Below are positions 7,451-12,858 of a stretch of 12,950 nucleotides of DNA, piece after piece; within the stretch, counting starts at the first letter, position 1, and every line of letters starts with the position of its first letter. Origin of the DNA: Parcubacteria group bacterium (lineage in GTDB: Bacteria; Patescibacteriota; Minisyncoccia; Phycocordibacterales; GCA-002724975). The stretch covers positions 1-12,950 of the forward strand of contig PBQF01000026.1 in the NCBI GenBank assembly GCA_002724975.1, in the 5' to 3' direction. The notes beneath the pieces were generated by a model, which ran no database searches, was not told the origin of the DNA, and saw only the letters and a list, made by a program, of their open reading frames with translations. Both the position numbers and the translations under genes were made by a program.

Positions 7451-8755
7451 TTAAAAACTTGTTGCCACAGTCTCGAACGAATACAGTGCATATCTTAATG
7501 CATCTGCCATGTGTGATGCGTTATTATGCTTTGGTTTCTCTTTTATAAGGTTTGGATTAGGATCCCATTGGTAATGGTCTAAAGCATTTATGGTATGCGT
7601 ACAACTCTGTTCAACAAGTAATTTCTTATTATCTATTATTGTAGCAACCTGGGCTATACCATCTAAAAGGGACTTCTTTGCGTTAATAGTTGAAATATCG
7701 TAGTTTTGTGCAAAGTCAAAGCGGGTTTGCTGTGCAGCGGAGTCGATATAAATATAATCAATATCCCACTTATCAATTAGTTGCTGAAGTTTTCGTGCAT
7801 GCGTCTCTGTTGTCTGCTCTGCATCTAAGTATTCATCTAATAAATAAAATTTTTCTTCATCCCAATCATATCCAATTACACAAAAAGCTGTAGGGTCTCT
7901 ATAACCTACGTCCAACCCTGCAAATACATCCATTTTTGAAGTATCTAACTCGCTGAGGTTGGCTAAGCACTCCTCTCTGTTAAAATTCCATATCTGTCCT
8001 TCATAAACATTAAAGTCAGCTTCATATTCTTGTTTAAACTCAGCTTCAGAGGTAGAATTCCTGGCTTCCTCAATATCACTTTCAGACATACGAGGATTAT
8101 CTCTATAAGTTGCTCGAATAGAGGCCCACTCAGGGAACTCTTTTTTAAAACCTCTATACCAGAATTCTGCGAACCAGTTACCCTTTCCTCGTGGTGTTGA
8201 TATAAATAAAGCTTTTGAATTATCTTTATCTAGTGTAGGTCTTAAAGCTATATTGAAAGCGTCTCGACCGTCTGCAAGAGCTGCTTCATCAAAAATAATT
8301 AAATCGTAAGACCTACCTACACAAGAATCAACTTGATTAACTGACCCCATACGTATAGTAGACCCGTTTGATAACTCTATAACTTTATCTTTCGCATTGT
8401 CTTTTGCTACTTCTAAATCAAAGTGCTTTATCAGATTTCTTTGCAAATCAAAAGAGATCTGAGACAAGGCATAGTTAGGAGACATTATGAGAATGTTTGA
8501 GTTGGGAACTAGCGAAACTAATTGCCCTATAATATTTGCGATATAGGTTTTACCCTGTCTCCTAGATATCGCCGCACATACAAAACGATATTTTGGATTA
8601 TTAATCGCATTTATAATGGCCACCTGCGATGCAAGTGGTATAACGCCGAGTAAGTCCAAATATGGATCTACTGGTAATTTAAGAAACCTTGCCTCAGACT
8701 CAAGTTCTAGTAAATTATTACAAGTTATATCTTTACGACTTATTTCTATACCCAT
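7451..8755 (-). CDS. terL: Terminase large subunit
   Basis: 434 residues from MGIEISRKD at 8755, one base after the upstream stop (TAAAATG). A reading from 8812 would overlap the holin candidate and is less likely. The ATPase domain has a Walker A-like SRRQGKT (64-70), Walker B DLIIFDE (151-157) and coupling motif STPRG (186-190). The RNase H-like nuclease has Asp282 in GLDVGYRDP, Asp338 in YIYIDSA and Asp418 in HMADALRYA. All key motifs are intact, so this is a complete motor and nuclease that cuts concatemers and drives DNA through the portal. No strong Shine-Dalgarno lies at the usual distance, which suggests coupling to the gene before it. Confidence 0.96.
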   Translation of the reverse strand: MGIEISRKDITCNNLLELESEARFLKLPVDPYLDLLGVIPLASQVAIINAINNPKYRFVCAAISRRQGKTYIANIIGQLVSLVPNSNILIMSPNYALSQISFDLQRNLIKHFDLEVAKDNAKDKVIELSNGSTIRMGSVNQVDSCVGRSYDLIIFDEAALADGRDAFNIALRPTLDKDNSKALFISTPRGKGNWFAEFWYRGFKKEFPEWASIRATYRDNPRMSESDIEEARNSTSEAEFKQEYEADFNVYEGQIWNFNREECLANLSELDTSKMDVFAGLDVGYRDPTAFCVIGYDWDEEKFYLLDEYLDAEQTTETHARKLQQLIDKWDIDYIYIDSAAQQTRFDFAQNYDISTINAKKSLLDGIAQVATIIDNKKLLVEQSCTHTINALDHYQWDPNPNLIKEKPKHNNASHMADALRYALYSFETVATSF

Positions 8756-8756
8756 T

Positions 8757-9107
8757 TTATTTTTTGTCTTTTCCTGTCCCTGTATATAACCCAAACCATG
8801 CTGCACCCGCACCTACAATTGTTGCAATAAGCCCAGATTGAGCTATAGAAGGGTCTGGTAGTTCCATAAACCACATTGTTGCATAGTAAAGCAAGAAAAT
8901 ATAAACCCCTAAGAATAAACGTGGAAAGATTCTCCAACTATCTACTGCATGCGCTATAAAAATGGCTTTTTGCCAGGGATTTACTCCGCTTTCTAACTCA
9001 CGAATCCGGTCTTTTAACTTATTTTGTTCCTGAAGTAAATCCATAAACTTATTTAGATCTAACTCTACTTCGTTACGACCCATATCTCCAGAAAATTTAT
9101 CATTCAT
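8757..9107 (-). CDS. Two-helix membrane protein, candidate holin
   Basis: 116 residues, start overlapping the lysin stop as TAATG, with AAGGGG 7 nt upstream. The N-terminus is acidic and then coiled-coil-like (NKFMDLLQEQNKLKDRIREL, 19-38). Two hydrophobic segments follow, about 62-82 (PRLFLGVYIFLLYYATMWFM) and 91-109 (SGLIATIVGAGAAWFGLYT), and the tail is basic (GKDKK). Two membrane segments, a charged tail and immediate adjacency to a cell wall hydrolase fit a class II-type holin that opens the inner membrane. The assignment rests on topology and position. Confidence 0.6.
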   Translation of the reverse strand: MNDKFSGDMGRNEVELDLNKFMDLLQEQNKLKDRIRELESGVNPWQKAIFIAHAVDSWRIFPRLFLGVYIFLLYYATMWFMELPDPSIAQSGLIATIVGAGAAWFGLYTGTGKDKK

Positions 9108-9622
9108 TATAGTACCCCTTTCATTTTGTGAAAAGTATGATTATCAATTTGAGCAACGAAACTATATGCTTTTGCCCATTTTGGATTTGCTAACTTTCCG
9201 TTATAATAATGTGTTGAACCGTGAGTAATATCTTGTATTTCTCTATTAATCAAAGTAGATGCGACTTCAAAACAATCTTTCCAGGCATCTCCCGCAAATA
9301 TAGTATCAGACATACCATCACAGTACCAACTAAACTGGCATCTGTATTTTTTAGGTAGTCCATTTTTTTTGTATTCTGCTTGGTAAACCACCCCGCAAAT
9401 ACTATCTGGAAATAAAGTACTTTTTACTCTATTTAGGGTAACGTGTCCTACTGCAAATTTTCCTTTTAAGGACTCTCCACGTGCTTCGTGGTATATATTT
9501 GCAGCAAGGCATTGTACTTGCTCCGGATCTATAACTCTTTCAGGTTTTACCGCTATTTGCGGTGCTGCGGTATTAGCACTAAAAAGTGTTAGTACCAGTA
9601 ATAAGAATATGCTTCGGCCCAT
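9107..9622 (-). CDS. SleB/CwlJ-type cell wall hydrolase, secreted endolysin
   Basis: 171 residues with AGGGAG 7 nt before the ATG. Residues 1-20 (MGRSIFLLLVLTLFSANTAA) are a Sec-type signal peptide, probably cleaved after the Ala-rich end, or a signal-anchor release sequence. The body has the Hydrolase_2 signatures: LAANIYHEARGES with the likely catalytic Glu46, then VGHVTLNRV, CQFSWYCDG and GSTHYYN. The family cuts peptidoglycan glycan strands. A signal peptide means it could reach the periplasm without a pore, with the adjacent membrane protein acting as holin or pinholin. No spanin genes are seen nearby. Confidence 0.88.
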   Translation of the reverse strand: MGRSIFLLLVLTLFSANTAAPQIAVKPERVIDPEQVQCLAANIYHEARGESLKGKFAVGHVTLNRVKSTLFPDSICGVVYQAEYKKNGLPKKYRCQFSWYCDGMSDTIFAGDAWKDCFEVASTLINREIQDITHGSTHYYNGKLANPKWAKAYSFVAQIDNHTFHKMKGVL

Positions 9623-9654
9623 TTTGGTCTCCCTAATTTGAGTCTAAATGTATC

Positions 9655-10107
9655 CTAGTCTCCTTTTAAAAGTTTATCCATTAATTTACCGTAATTGCCT
9701 TGCCCGAAAGGGACACCTTCATTGATTTGAACATTTGTCTGGTTTTTAATGCCAGACGTTTTTTCTAAGTCAGCTTGTGCTTTAATTTCGTCCATACGCA
9801 TCTTATGTGCCATCTGTAGTAAGTCTGCTAAGTCCTTACTAGAGTATACACCACTTTCTTCCGCTTCTTCTAACTTAGAATGTATCATTTCGTCTAGGAG
9901 AGCTCCAATGGTGTTTTTATTTCTATAACCTGTGTCTAAATAAACTGTATCAATATACTTTTTTACTTCTCGTCTATTTAATATATCAACAACTTTATTT
10001 TCGGGCACAGATAATTGATTACAGACCTCTTTAATACTACCAAAGGTTAAGTAAGAGTTTGCTATCTCCATTCCCTCTGGAGAAATTGTTGTTAGTTCTT
10101 TACTCAT
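9655..10107 (-). CDS. terS: Terminase small subunit
   Basis: 150 residues. Residues about 15-52 (NSYLTFGSIKEVCNQLSVPE followed by NKVVDILNRREVKKYI) form a helix-turn-helix like those of small terminases that recognise the packaging site. Residues about 70-115 are helical and rich in Glu, Lys and Met, suitable for the oligomerisation core. The C-terminus (GVPFGQGNYGKLMDKLLKGD) may be the tail that contacts the large subunit. No good Shine-Dalgarno precedes the ATG, which follows the upstream stop by 9 nt. It is separated from the large subunit by the two lysis genes. Confidence 0.78.
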   Translation of the reverse strand: MSKELTTISPEGMEIANSYLTFGSIKEVCNQLSVPENKVVDILNRREVKKYIDTVYLDTGYRNKNTIGALLDEMIHSKLEEAEESGVYSSKDLADLLQMAHKMRMDEIKAQADLEKTSGIKNQTNVQINEGVPFGQGNYGKLMDKLLKGD

Positions 10108-10116
10108 AATATTTTT

Positions 10117-10572
10117 TTAGGTGGTAGGTTGCGTAGGCCACGATAAAGTTTGAATATCTATAGGCTCAGACGATAAATCTAAGGTAGAGGGAAAGTCTCT
10201 CAAAGCTGTTCTATAAGTTACAAAAGAAGCTTTTTGTTCATCTGTTAAAGGGGAATCTGTATTCTGTGTCCAATCACACTCAAACAACCTTCCGACTCTT
10301 TCGCCTCTTACCTCAGATATGAATTGTGCGGTTTGATATACCCATGCTCCACTTTGCCATTTATGGTATCTACTGTCTTTCCAGACTCTATCCTGCCATT
10401 CTGAGCCTGTCCAAACGTGTGTTTTTTGGTATTCCTGTATATCTGCATCATATGCGAAATGCCGAGCCTCATAACCATCATAGCTTTGGCCTTCCGTATA
10501 CATTGCATCATCTCCGGGTGAAGTCCACCATTCAATTTCTCCCTCTGAATTTATAAATCCTACTTGTATCAT
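10117..10572 (-). CDS. Tail-assembly-chaperone-like protein
   Basis: 151 residues with AGGAG 7 nt before the ATG. The C-terminal part (residues about 90-132, GRLFECDWTQNTDSPLTDEQ followed by a YRTALRDFPS ending) matches the pattern of the phage tail assembly chaperone family I know as PF16778: an Arg/Leu start, D-W-T-Q, P-L-T-x-E-Q and Y-R-x-A-L-R-D. These proteins usually lie near tail fibre genes and help fibre folding or attachment. The N-terminal half is Trp/Tyr-rich (IEWWTSPGDDAM, THVWTGSEWQDR) and not recognised. The two fibre-like genes directly before it in the operon support the role. Confidence 0.72.
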   Translation of the reverse strand: MIQVGFINSEGEIEWWTSPGDDAMYTEGQSYDGYEARHFAYDADIQEYQKTHVWTGSEWQDRVWKDSRYHKWQSGAWVYQTAQFISEVRGERVGRLFECDWTQNTDSPLTDEQKASFVTYRTALRDFPSTLDLSSEPIDIQTLSWPTQPTT

Positions 10573-10581
10573 TTATGTCTC

Positions 10582-11337
10582 CTAGCCTAAAGGTAAATGC
10601 ATTATAATATATTGTACTTTTTGAGTACCCCAAAAAGTGTTATTAGTTCCTGATGCATCATAATATATTTGATTTCCAAAATCAACAATATATCCATTGT
10701 AAAGAGTTATTGTACCTGCAGAGTTATTAAAATAGGCCCATGTTCCTGCAACCATAGAAGATCCGGGTACGAAACCAGCTGCGGCGCCCCAGGACATCCT
10801 TGCTTGAAACTGGCTTGCAACTACAAAAATTTCATTAAAAGCTACTGACCCTGGTTTAGTATAAGTAACGGAACCTGTACCACTACCTCCTCCTACAATA
10901 TCTAAAATATTCATACGTTTTGTAAGATTTTCAGAATCCATAATAAGATCGGTTCCATTAGATTTAGTAACTTGTAACCCATATCCAGTTCCTGGGGTAG
11001 AAGCGTCTAAGCGAGTCGCTATAGTATACTTTACACCCGGGGCGCTGGGAAAGTTTGCTTCTGTAGTCTGACCGCCCATTCCTCCAGTGCCATATACCCC
11101 TGCTCCAAAAAAAGTATAATTACTCGAAGTTAGCGTACCACAGATTGCACCGCTTTCACCATTTTGGGGTCTAGCAAATAATAACTTTCCTGCATTAAAA
11201 TCGCTTTGAGTATAAGAAGCAACTGCCCCATTTGTATTGGAATTAGTTATACTACCATATGTATATAAACAAAATTCTTCTTCAGTTGTAAAGATTGTCC
11301 TATCTGAACTATTTTTTACCTCCATCCCGTAAGCCAT
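10582..11337 (-). CDS. Putative fibre or decoration protein, MAYG family
   Basis: 251 residues, AGGA 8 nt before the ATG, and a 2-nt gap after the preceding gene. It is rich in Gly, Ser, Thr, Asn and aromatic residues with little charge, typical of a beta-structured surface protein. There are glycine runs at GAGVYGTGGMGGQ and DIVGGGSGTGS, and the C-terminus is strand-like (KVQYIIMHLPLG). The N-terminus (MAYGMEVKNSSDRTIF) resembles that of the neighbour (MAYGLQIKNASNQLVL), as if a shared attachment segment carries different tips. Receptor binding or decoration is inferred from composition and from the chaperone-like gene next door. Confidence 0.6.
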   Translation of the reverse strand: MAYGMEVKNSSDRTIFTTEEEFCLYTYGSITNSNTNGAVASYTQSDFNAGKLLFARPQNGESGAICGTLTSSNYTFFGAGVYGTGGMGGQTTEANFPSAPGVKYTIATRLDASTPGTGYGLQVTKSNGTDLIMDSENLTKRMNILDIVGGGSGTGSVTYTKPGSVAFNEIFVVASQFQARMSWGAAAGFVPGSSMVAGTWAYFNNSAGTITLYNGYIVDFGNQIYYDASGTNNTFWGTQKVQYIIMHLPLG

Positions 11338-11339
11338 GA

Positions 11340-11630
11340 TTAATTCCTAATAACTATGTAACGTAAAGTTGCAGTACCACTTATATACCCTGTCTGTTTC
11401 ATTGTAAAGGACCCACTACCTTTTTCTACTTCTATCCCTCCGTGGGCAACTGACGAGTTTACTACAACAGTCCAAGTATCATCATTTGTCATTCCTGTTA
11501 CCGATACAGTAATAGGGCTATTTCCTGTAGTATAGGAACTACTGCCAGTAGTTACAAAACGCGCAACCCTGTCTGAAACCTCTAAAACAAGTTGATTGCT
11601 AGCATTTTTAATTTGTAGTCCATAAGCCAT
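11340..11630 (-). CDS. Small MAYG-family fibre/decoration protein
   Basis: 96 residues from ATG at 11630. A TTG in the same frame at 11666 is rejected because it is the promoter -35 box. The protein reads as an N-terminal segment shared with its larger neighbour and then a beta-rich body (SPITVSVTGMTNDDTWTVVV and GTATLRYIVIRN). No Shine-Dalgarno is present. The first purine downstream of the -10 box is the A of this ATG, so the message is probably leaderless. It is the first gene of the leftward late block. The function is unknown; a structural or adhesive role is inferred. Confidence 0.6.
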   Translation of the reverse strand: MAYGLQIKNASNQLVLEVSDRVARFVTTGSSSYTTGNSPITVSVTGMTNDDTWTVVVNSSVAHGGIEVEKGSGSFTMKQTGYISGTATLRYIVIRN

Positions 11631-11637
11631 AAAAAGA

Positions 11638-11666
11638 ATTATACTAAAAATGACATTGAAAGTCAA
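11638..11666 (-). promoter_or_regulatory. Leftward sigma70 promoter, predicted leaderless start
   Basis: The minus strand has TTGACT (11666-11661, five of six consensus), exactly 17 bp, and TATAAT (11643-11638). The seven bases after the -10 are TCTTTTT and the eighth is the A of the first gene's ATG (11630), so transcription should begin at or next to the start codon. It shares the TATAATTCTTT downstream word with the promoter at 7400-7428. Confidence 0.85.
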
Positions 11667-11764
11667 GAATTGTTTTTTAGGTGCTTCGAAAAACCCCTAA
11701 GTAGTACGTGAAAAGGAGCGCGAGCGCGCGCTTATAACCCTGGTCTATTAACCGCCCCCTTTAT
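11667..11764. other. Divergent intergenic stretch with GC-only hairpin
   Basis: No gene is seen. At 11717-11732 the sequence AGCGCG-AGCG-CGCGCT forms a 6-bp stem with a 4-nt loop in an otherwise AT-rich region. On the minus strand it is followed by CCTTTT, giving a weak terminator look for leftward reading, but nothing is known to be transcribed into it from the right. A weaker pair, TTAGG with CCTAA, flanks 11676-11699. Its role could be structural, for example near a replication or packaging site. Confidence 0.5.
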
Positions 11765-11788
11765 ATGCCAAAACAATCTAATAAAGAA
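11765..11788 (+). repeat. 24-bp direct repeat, first copy
   Basis: The core word AAAACAATCTAATAAAG occurs here, at 11884-11907 (with the same ATGCC in front) and at 12234-12250. The last copy forms the end of the first small gene and its stop codon (TAA at 12243-12245). In each copy the reading Lys-Thr-Ile-stop is possible, so the upstream copies may be remnants of lost gene ends. The second and third copies directly precede a promoter; this first copy does not. Confidence 0.85.
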
Positions 11789-11792
11789 CCAT

Positions 11793-11848
11793 CCTGGTTG
11801 CCTGGTTGCCTGGTTGCCTGGTTGCCTGGTTGCCTGGTTGCCTGGTTG
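11793..11848 (+). repeat. Seven perfect copies of CCTGGTTG
   Basis: Seven uninterrupted 8-bp units fill this stretch, directly between the first and second copies of the 24-bp repeat. The perfect array suggests recent expansion by slippage. The unit is not a multiple of three and no convincing gene runs through it, so a non-coding role (spacing, protein binding, origin) or neutral expansion is more likely than a coding one. Confidence 0.95.
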
Positions 11849-11863
11849 CTTATATCAACCAGG
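11841..11863. repeat. Hairpin: last repeat unit with its inverted copy
   Basis: The seventh CCTGGTTG is followed by a 7-nt spacer (CTTATAT) and then CAACCAGG, its exact reverse complement. Any of the seven units could pair with this single inverted copy, giving hairpins with different loop sizes. No T run follows on either strand, so it is not a standard terminator. Confidence 0.85.
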
Positions 11864-11888
11864 TGCTGAGATTCAGCTCTCTTATGCC

Positions 11889-12026
11889 AAAACAATCTAA
11901 TAAAGAGCTTGACATTTAGAGAAAACTGTGATACAATATACACATATTAACAATCGAGCTGAGCTAGAAACTAACTGAATGCTACTGGAACCTGAAAGGG
12001 TTAGCGAAAGACTGAAAGCAACTGGA
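11889..12026 (+). repeat. Promoter-leader cassette, copy A
   Basis: These 138 bp match 12234-12371 at 130 positions without gaps, exactly 345 bp apart. Differences are confined to one base (11940) and an 8-bp block (11955-11962). It contains a repeat core, a promoter, the word CATATTAACAAT at the predicted transcript start, and 64 nt identical between copies (11963-12026). CATATTAACAAT returns at 12038-12049, just before the downstream gene, so a 95-bp segment in this copy lies between direct repeats. Confidence 0.95.
11909..11937 (+). promoter_or_regulatory. Rightward sigma70 promoter A
   Basis: TTGACA (11909-11914), 17 bp, TACAAT (11932-11937); predicted start near 11944-11945. An inverted repeat AGCTCT/AGAGCT (11875-11880 with 11904-11909) touches the -35 box. 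The transcript would have a leader of about 120 nt before the first small gene. Confidence 0.88.
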
Positions 12027-12062
12027 ACTCAACTCACCATATTAACAATGAGGAATGACTAG
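11979..12062 (+). other. Possible leader mini-ORF A, 27 codons
   Basis: ATG at 11979 opens a frame beginning MLLEPERVSERLKATG and ending MRND, with stop TAG at 12060-12062, only 3 nt before the ATG of the next gene. No Shine-Dalgarno precedes it. The first 16 codons are identical in copy B because the DNA is identical there, so conservation of the peptide itself cannot be judged. It may be a leader peptide or a by-product of a structured leader RNA. Confidence 0.3.
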
Positions 12063-12065
12063 AAA

Positions 12066-12245
12066 ATGTATACCATATATTACGAGCATAACTGGAAACC
12101 TGGAAATGCTATTCGCTGGGGTACTACAATGTTTGCTACTAAACGTGATGCTTATGAGGTATGCAATAGGCTGAACGAAACTGACGGTACTTTTATCTAT
12201 ACAGTCAGGCATAAGCAAAGCTCTTCTTATACTAAAACAATCTAA
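12066..12245 (+). CDS. Small protein of unknown function, 59 aa
   Basis: The start is ATG at 12066; the only Shine-Dalgarno-like element is GAGG (12050-12053), 12 nt upstream, which is rather far. The protein has strand-like ends and a basic helix in the middle (MYTIYYEHNWK, then FATKRDAYEVCNRLNE, then GTFIYTVRHKQ), suggesting a small beta-alpha-beta fold. A MY start and an ATK helix motif are shared with the next small gene. It is the first gene of the rightward block behind promoter A, and its last codons lie inside the repeat that precedes promoter B. The early-gene setting suggests a host-takeover or regulatory role, but that is only inference. Confidence 0.6.
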   Translation: MYTIYYEHNWKPGNAIRWGTTMFATKRDAYEVCNRLNETDGTFIYTVRHKQSSSYTKTI

Positions 12246-12255
12246 TAAAGAGCTT
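12218..12255 (+). repeat. Inverted repeat at gene end and promoter B
   Basis: AAGCTCTT (12218-12225) and AAGAGCTT (12248-12255) form an 8-bp perfect stem around a 22-nt loop holding the stop codon of the first small gene. The right arm shares two bases with the -35 box of promoter B. No T run follows, so it might be a protein-binding site or a weak transcript-end structure. Confidence 0.6.
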
Positions 12256-12371
12256 GACATTTAGAGAAAACTGTGATACAATATGCACATATTAACAATG
12301 AGGAACGGCTAGAAACTAACTGAATGCTACTGGAACCTGAAAGGGTTAGCGAAAGACTGAAAGCAACTGGA
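12234..12371 (+). repeat. Promoter-leader cassette, copy B
   Basis: Second copy of the 138-bp cassette at 11889-12026. After the shared 64 nt (12308-12371) the two copies diverge completely, and unlike genes follow. The block GAGGAACGGCTAG at 12300-12312 resembles the gene-proximal GAGGAATGACTAG of copy A (12050-12062) more than copy A's own equivalent block, which suggests exchange between repeats. Confidence 0.95.
12254..12282 (+). promoter_or_regulatory. Rightward sigma70 promoter B
   Basis: TTGACA (12254-12259), 17 bp, TACAAT (12277-12282), identical to promoter A including the spacer. The leader to the second small gene is about 115 nt. It would drive the second small gene and the membrane protein gene. 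Confidence 0.88.
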
Positions 12372-12389
12372 GCCACCTCACCATTTTAA
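12324..12389 (+). other. Possible leader mini-ORF B, 21 codons
   Basis: The same first 16 codons as mini-ORF A (MLLEPERVSERLKATG) followed by ATSPF and a TAA stop at 12387-12389, 14 nt before the second small gene. No Shine-Dalgarno precedes it. Whether it is translated is unknown. Confidence 0.28.
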
Positions 12390-12403
12390 ATAGAGAATTA
12401 AAT

Positions 12404-12550
12404 ATGTATTATGTAAGAACCTATAACACAATCAGCCAAAGATTCGAGGTCTATGGCTATGGTCATAAGTCTTGGTCATCCGCTACAAAACTGGTGAGAA
12501 AACTAGAAGCAGCGGGTATTGAAGCCACTATCTCATTTATAAAAGGATAA
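12404..12550 (+). CDS. Small protein of unknown function, 48 aa
   Basis: The start is ATG at 12404; only a weak GAGA-like element precedes it. The order is strand, strand, helix, strand: MYYVRTYN, RFEVYGYGHKSW, SSATKLVRKLEAAGIE, ATISFIKG. The helix followed by A-G-I-E and a terminal strand is a common small phage-protein layout. Shared MY and ATK positions make it a possible distant relative of the preceding gene, although the DNA is not similar. Its stop overlaps the AAGGA site of the next gene, so the two are co-transcribed. Confidence 0.6.
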   Translation: MYYVRTYNTISQRFEVYGYGHKSWSSATKLVRKLEAAGIEATISFIKG

Positions 12551-12555
12551 CTGAA

Positions 12556-12858
12556 ATGGAACTATGGAAAATAGAAGAGCGGGATCAAATGAGATTGTTC
12601 GGACTGTTTGGAATATTCTATGTGGTATTAGCATATATTAATGTAGTAAATTATGGGCTATCTATTATGTCTGTGCTCATAGGGCCTGCAGTGTTTGCCT
12701 TCTGGCTAACCTTTAACCCTCTGATTGCATTTAGCTTATTCGCACTGATGGGGTTATATTGTTTGGCTCCTAGCGTGTCCGATGTATACTGGAGAGACTG
12801 CATAGGGAAAGGATATCGCTCCGTTCGTTTCCAACTGGGAGAAATGTGGTGGTGGTAA
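12556..12858 (+). CDS. Small multi-pass membrane protein, unknown
   Basis: 100 residues. AAGGA lies 8 nt before the ATG, overlapping the stop of the previous gene. After a charged N-terminus (ELWKIEERDQMR) come three hydrophobic stretches at about 13-33, 35-52 and 54-71, then a basic and aromatic tail (GKGYRSVRFQLGEMWWW). It is likely an inner-membrane protein with two or three helices. Its early-region place argues against a lysis role and leaves superinfection exclusion or membrane remodelling as open possibilities. No family is recognised. Confidence 0.75.
   Translation: MELWKIEERDQMRLFGLFGIFYVVLAYINVVNYGLSIMSVLIGPAVFAFWLTFNPLIAFSLFALMGLYCLAPSVSDVYWRDCIGKGYRSVRFQLGEMWWW

Noticed and set aside
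8756..8812. Upstream start for the large terminase at 8812
   Set aside because: It would overlap the holin candidate by over 50 nt, and the extra residues do not belong to the terminase fold.
11631..11666. TTG start giving a 12-residue N-terminal extension of the small MAYG protein
   Set aside because: The TTG is the -35 box of the promoter and would not be in the transcript; the neighbour's protein starts with the same MAYG.
11761..11943. Minus-strand 60-codon frame rich in Gln, Pro, Gly and Asn
   Set aside because: It is a read-through of the 8-bp repeat array and the antisense of promoter A, with no ribosome site. Its repetitive sequence comes from the DNA repeat.
12042..12260. Minus-strand 72-codon frame opposite the 59-residue gene
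   Set aside because: It lies antisense to a promoter-led gene, has no ribosome site, and shares an N-terminal word with the previous frame only because both run through the same repeat.
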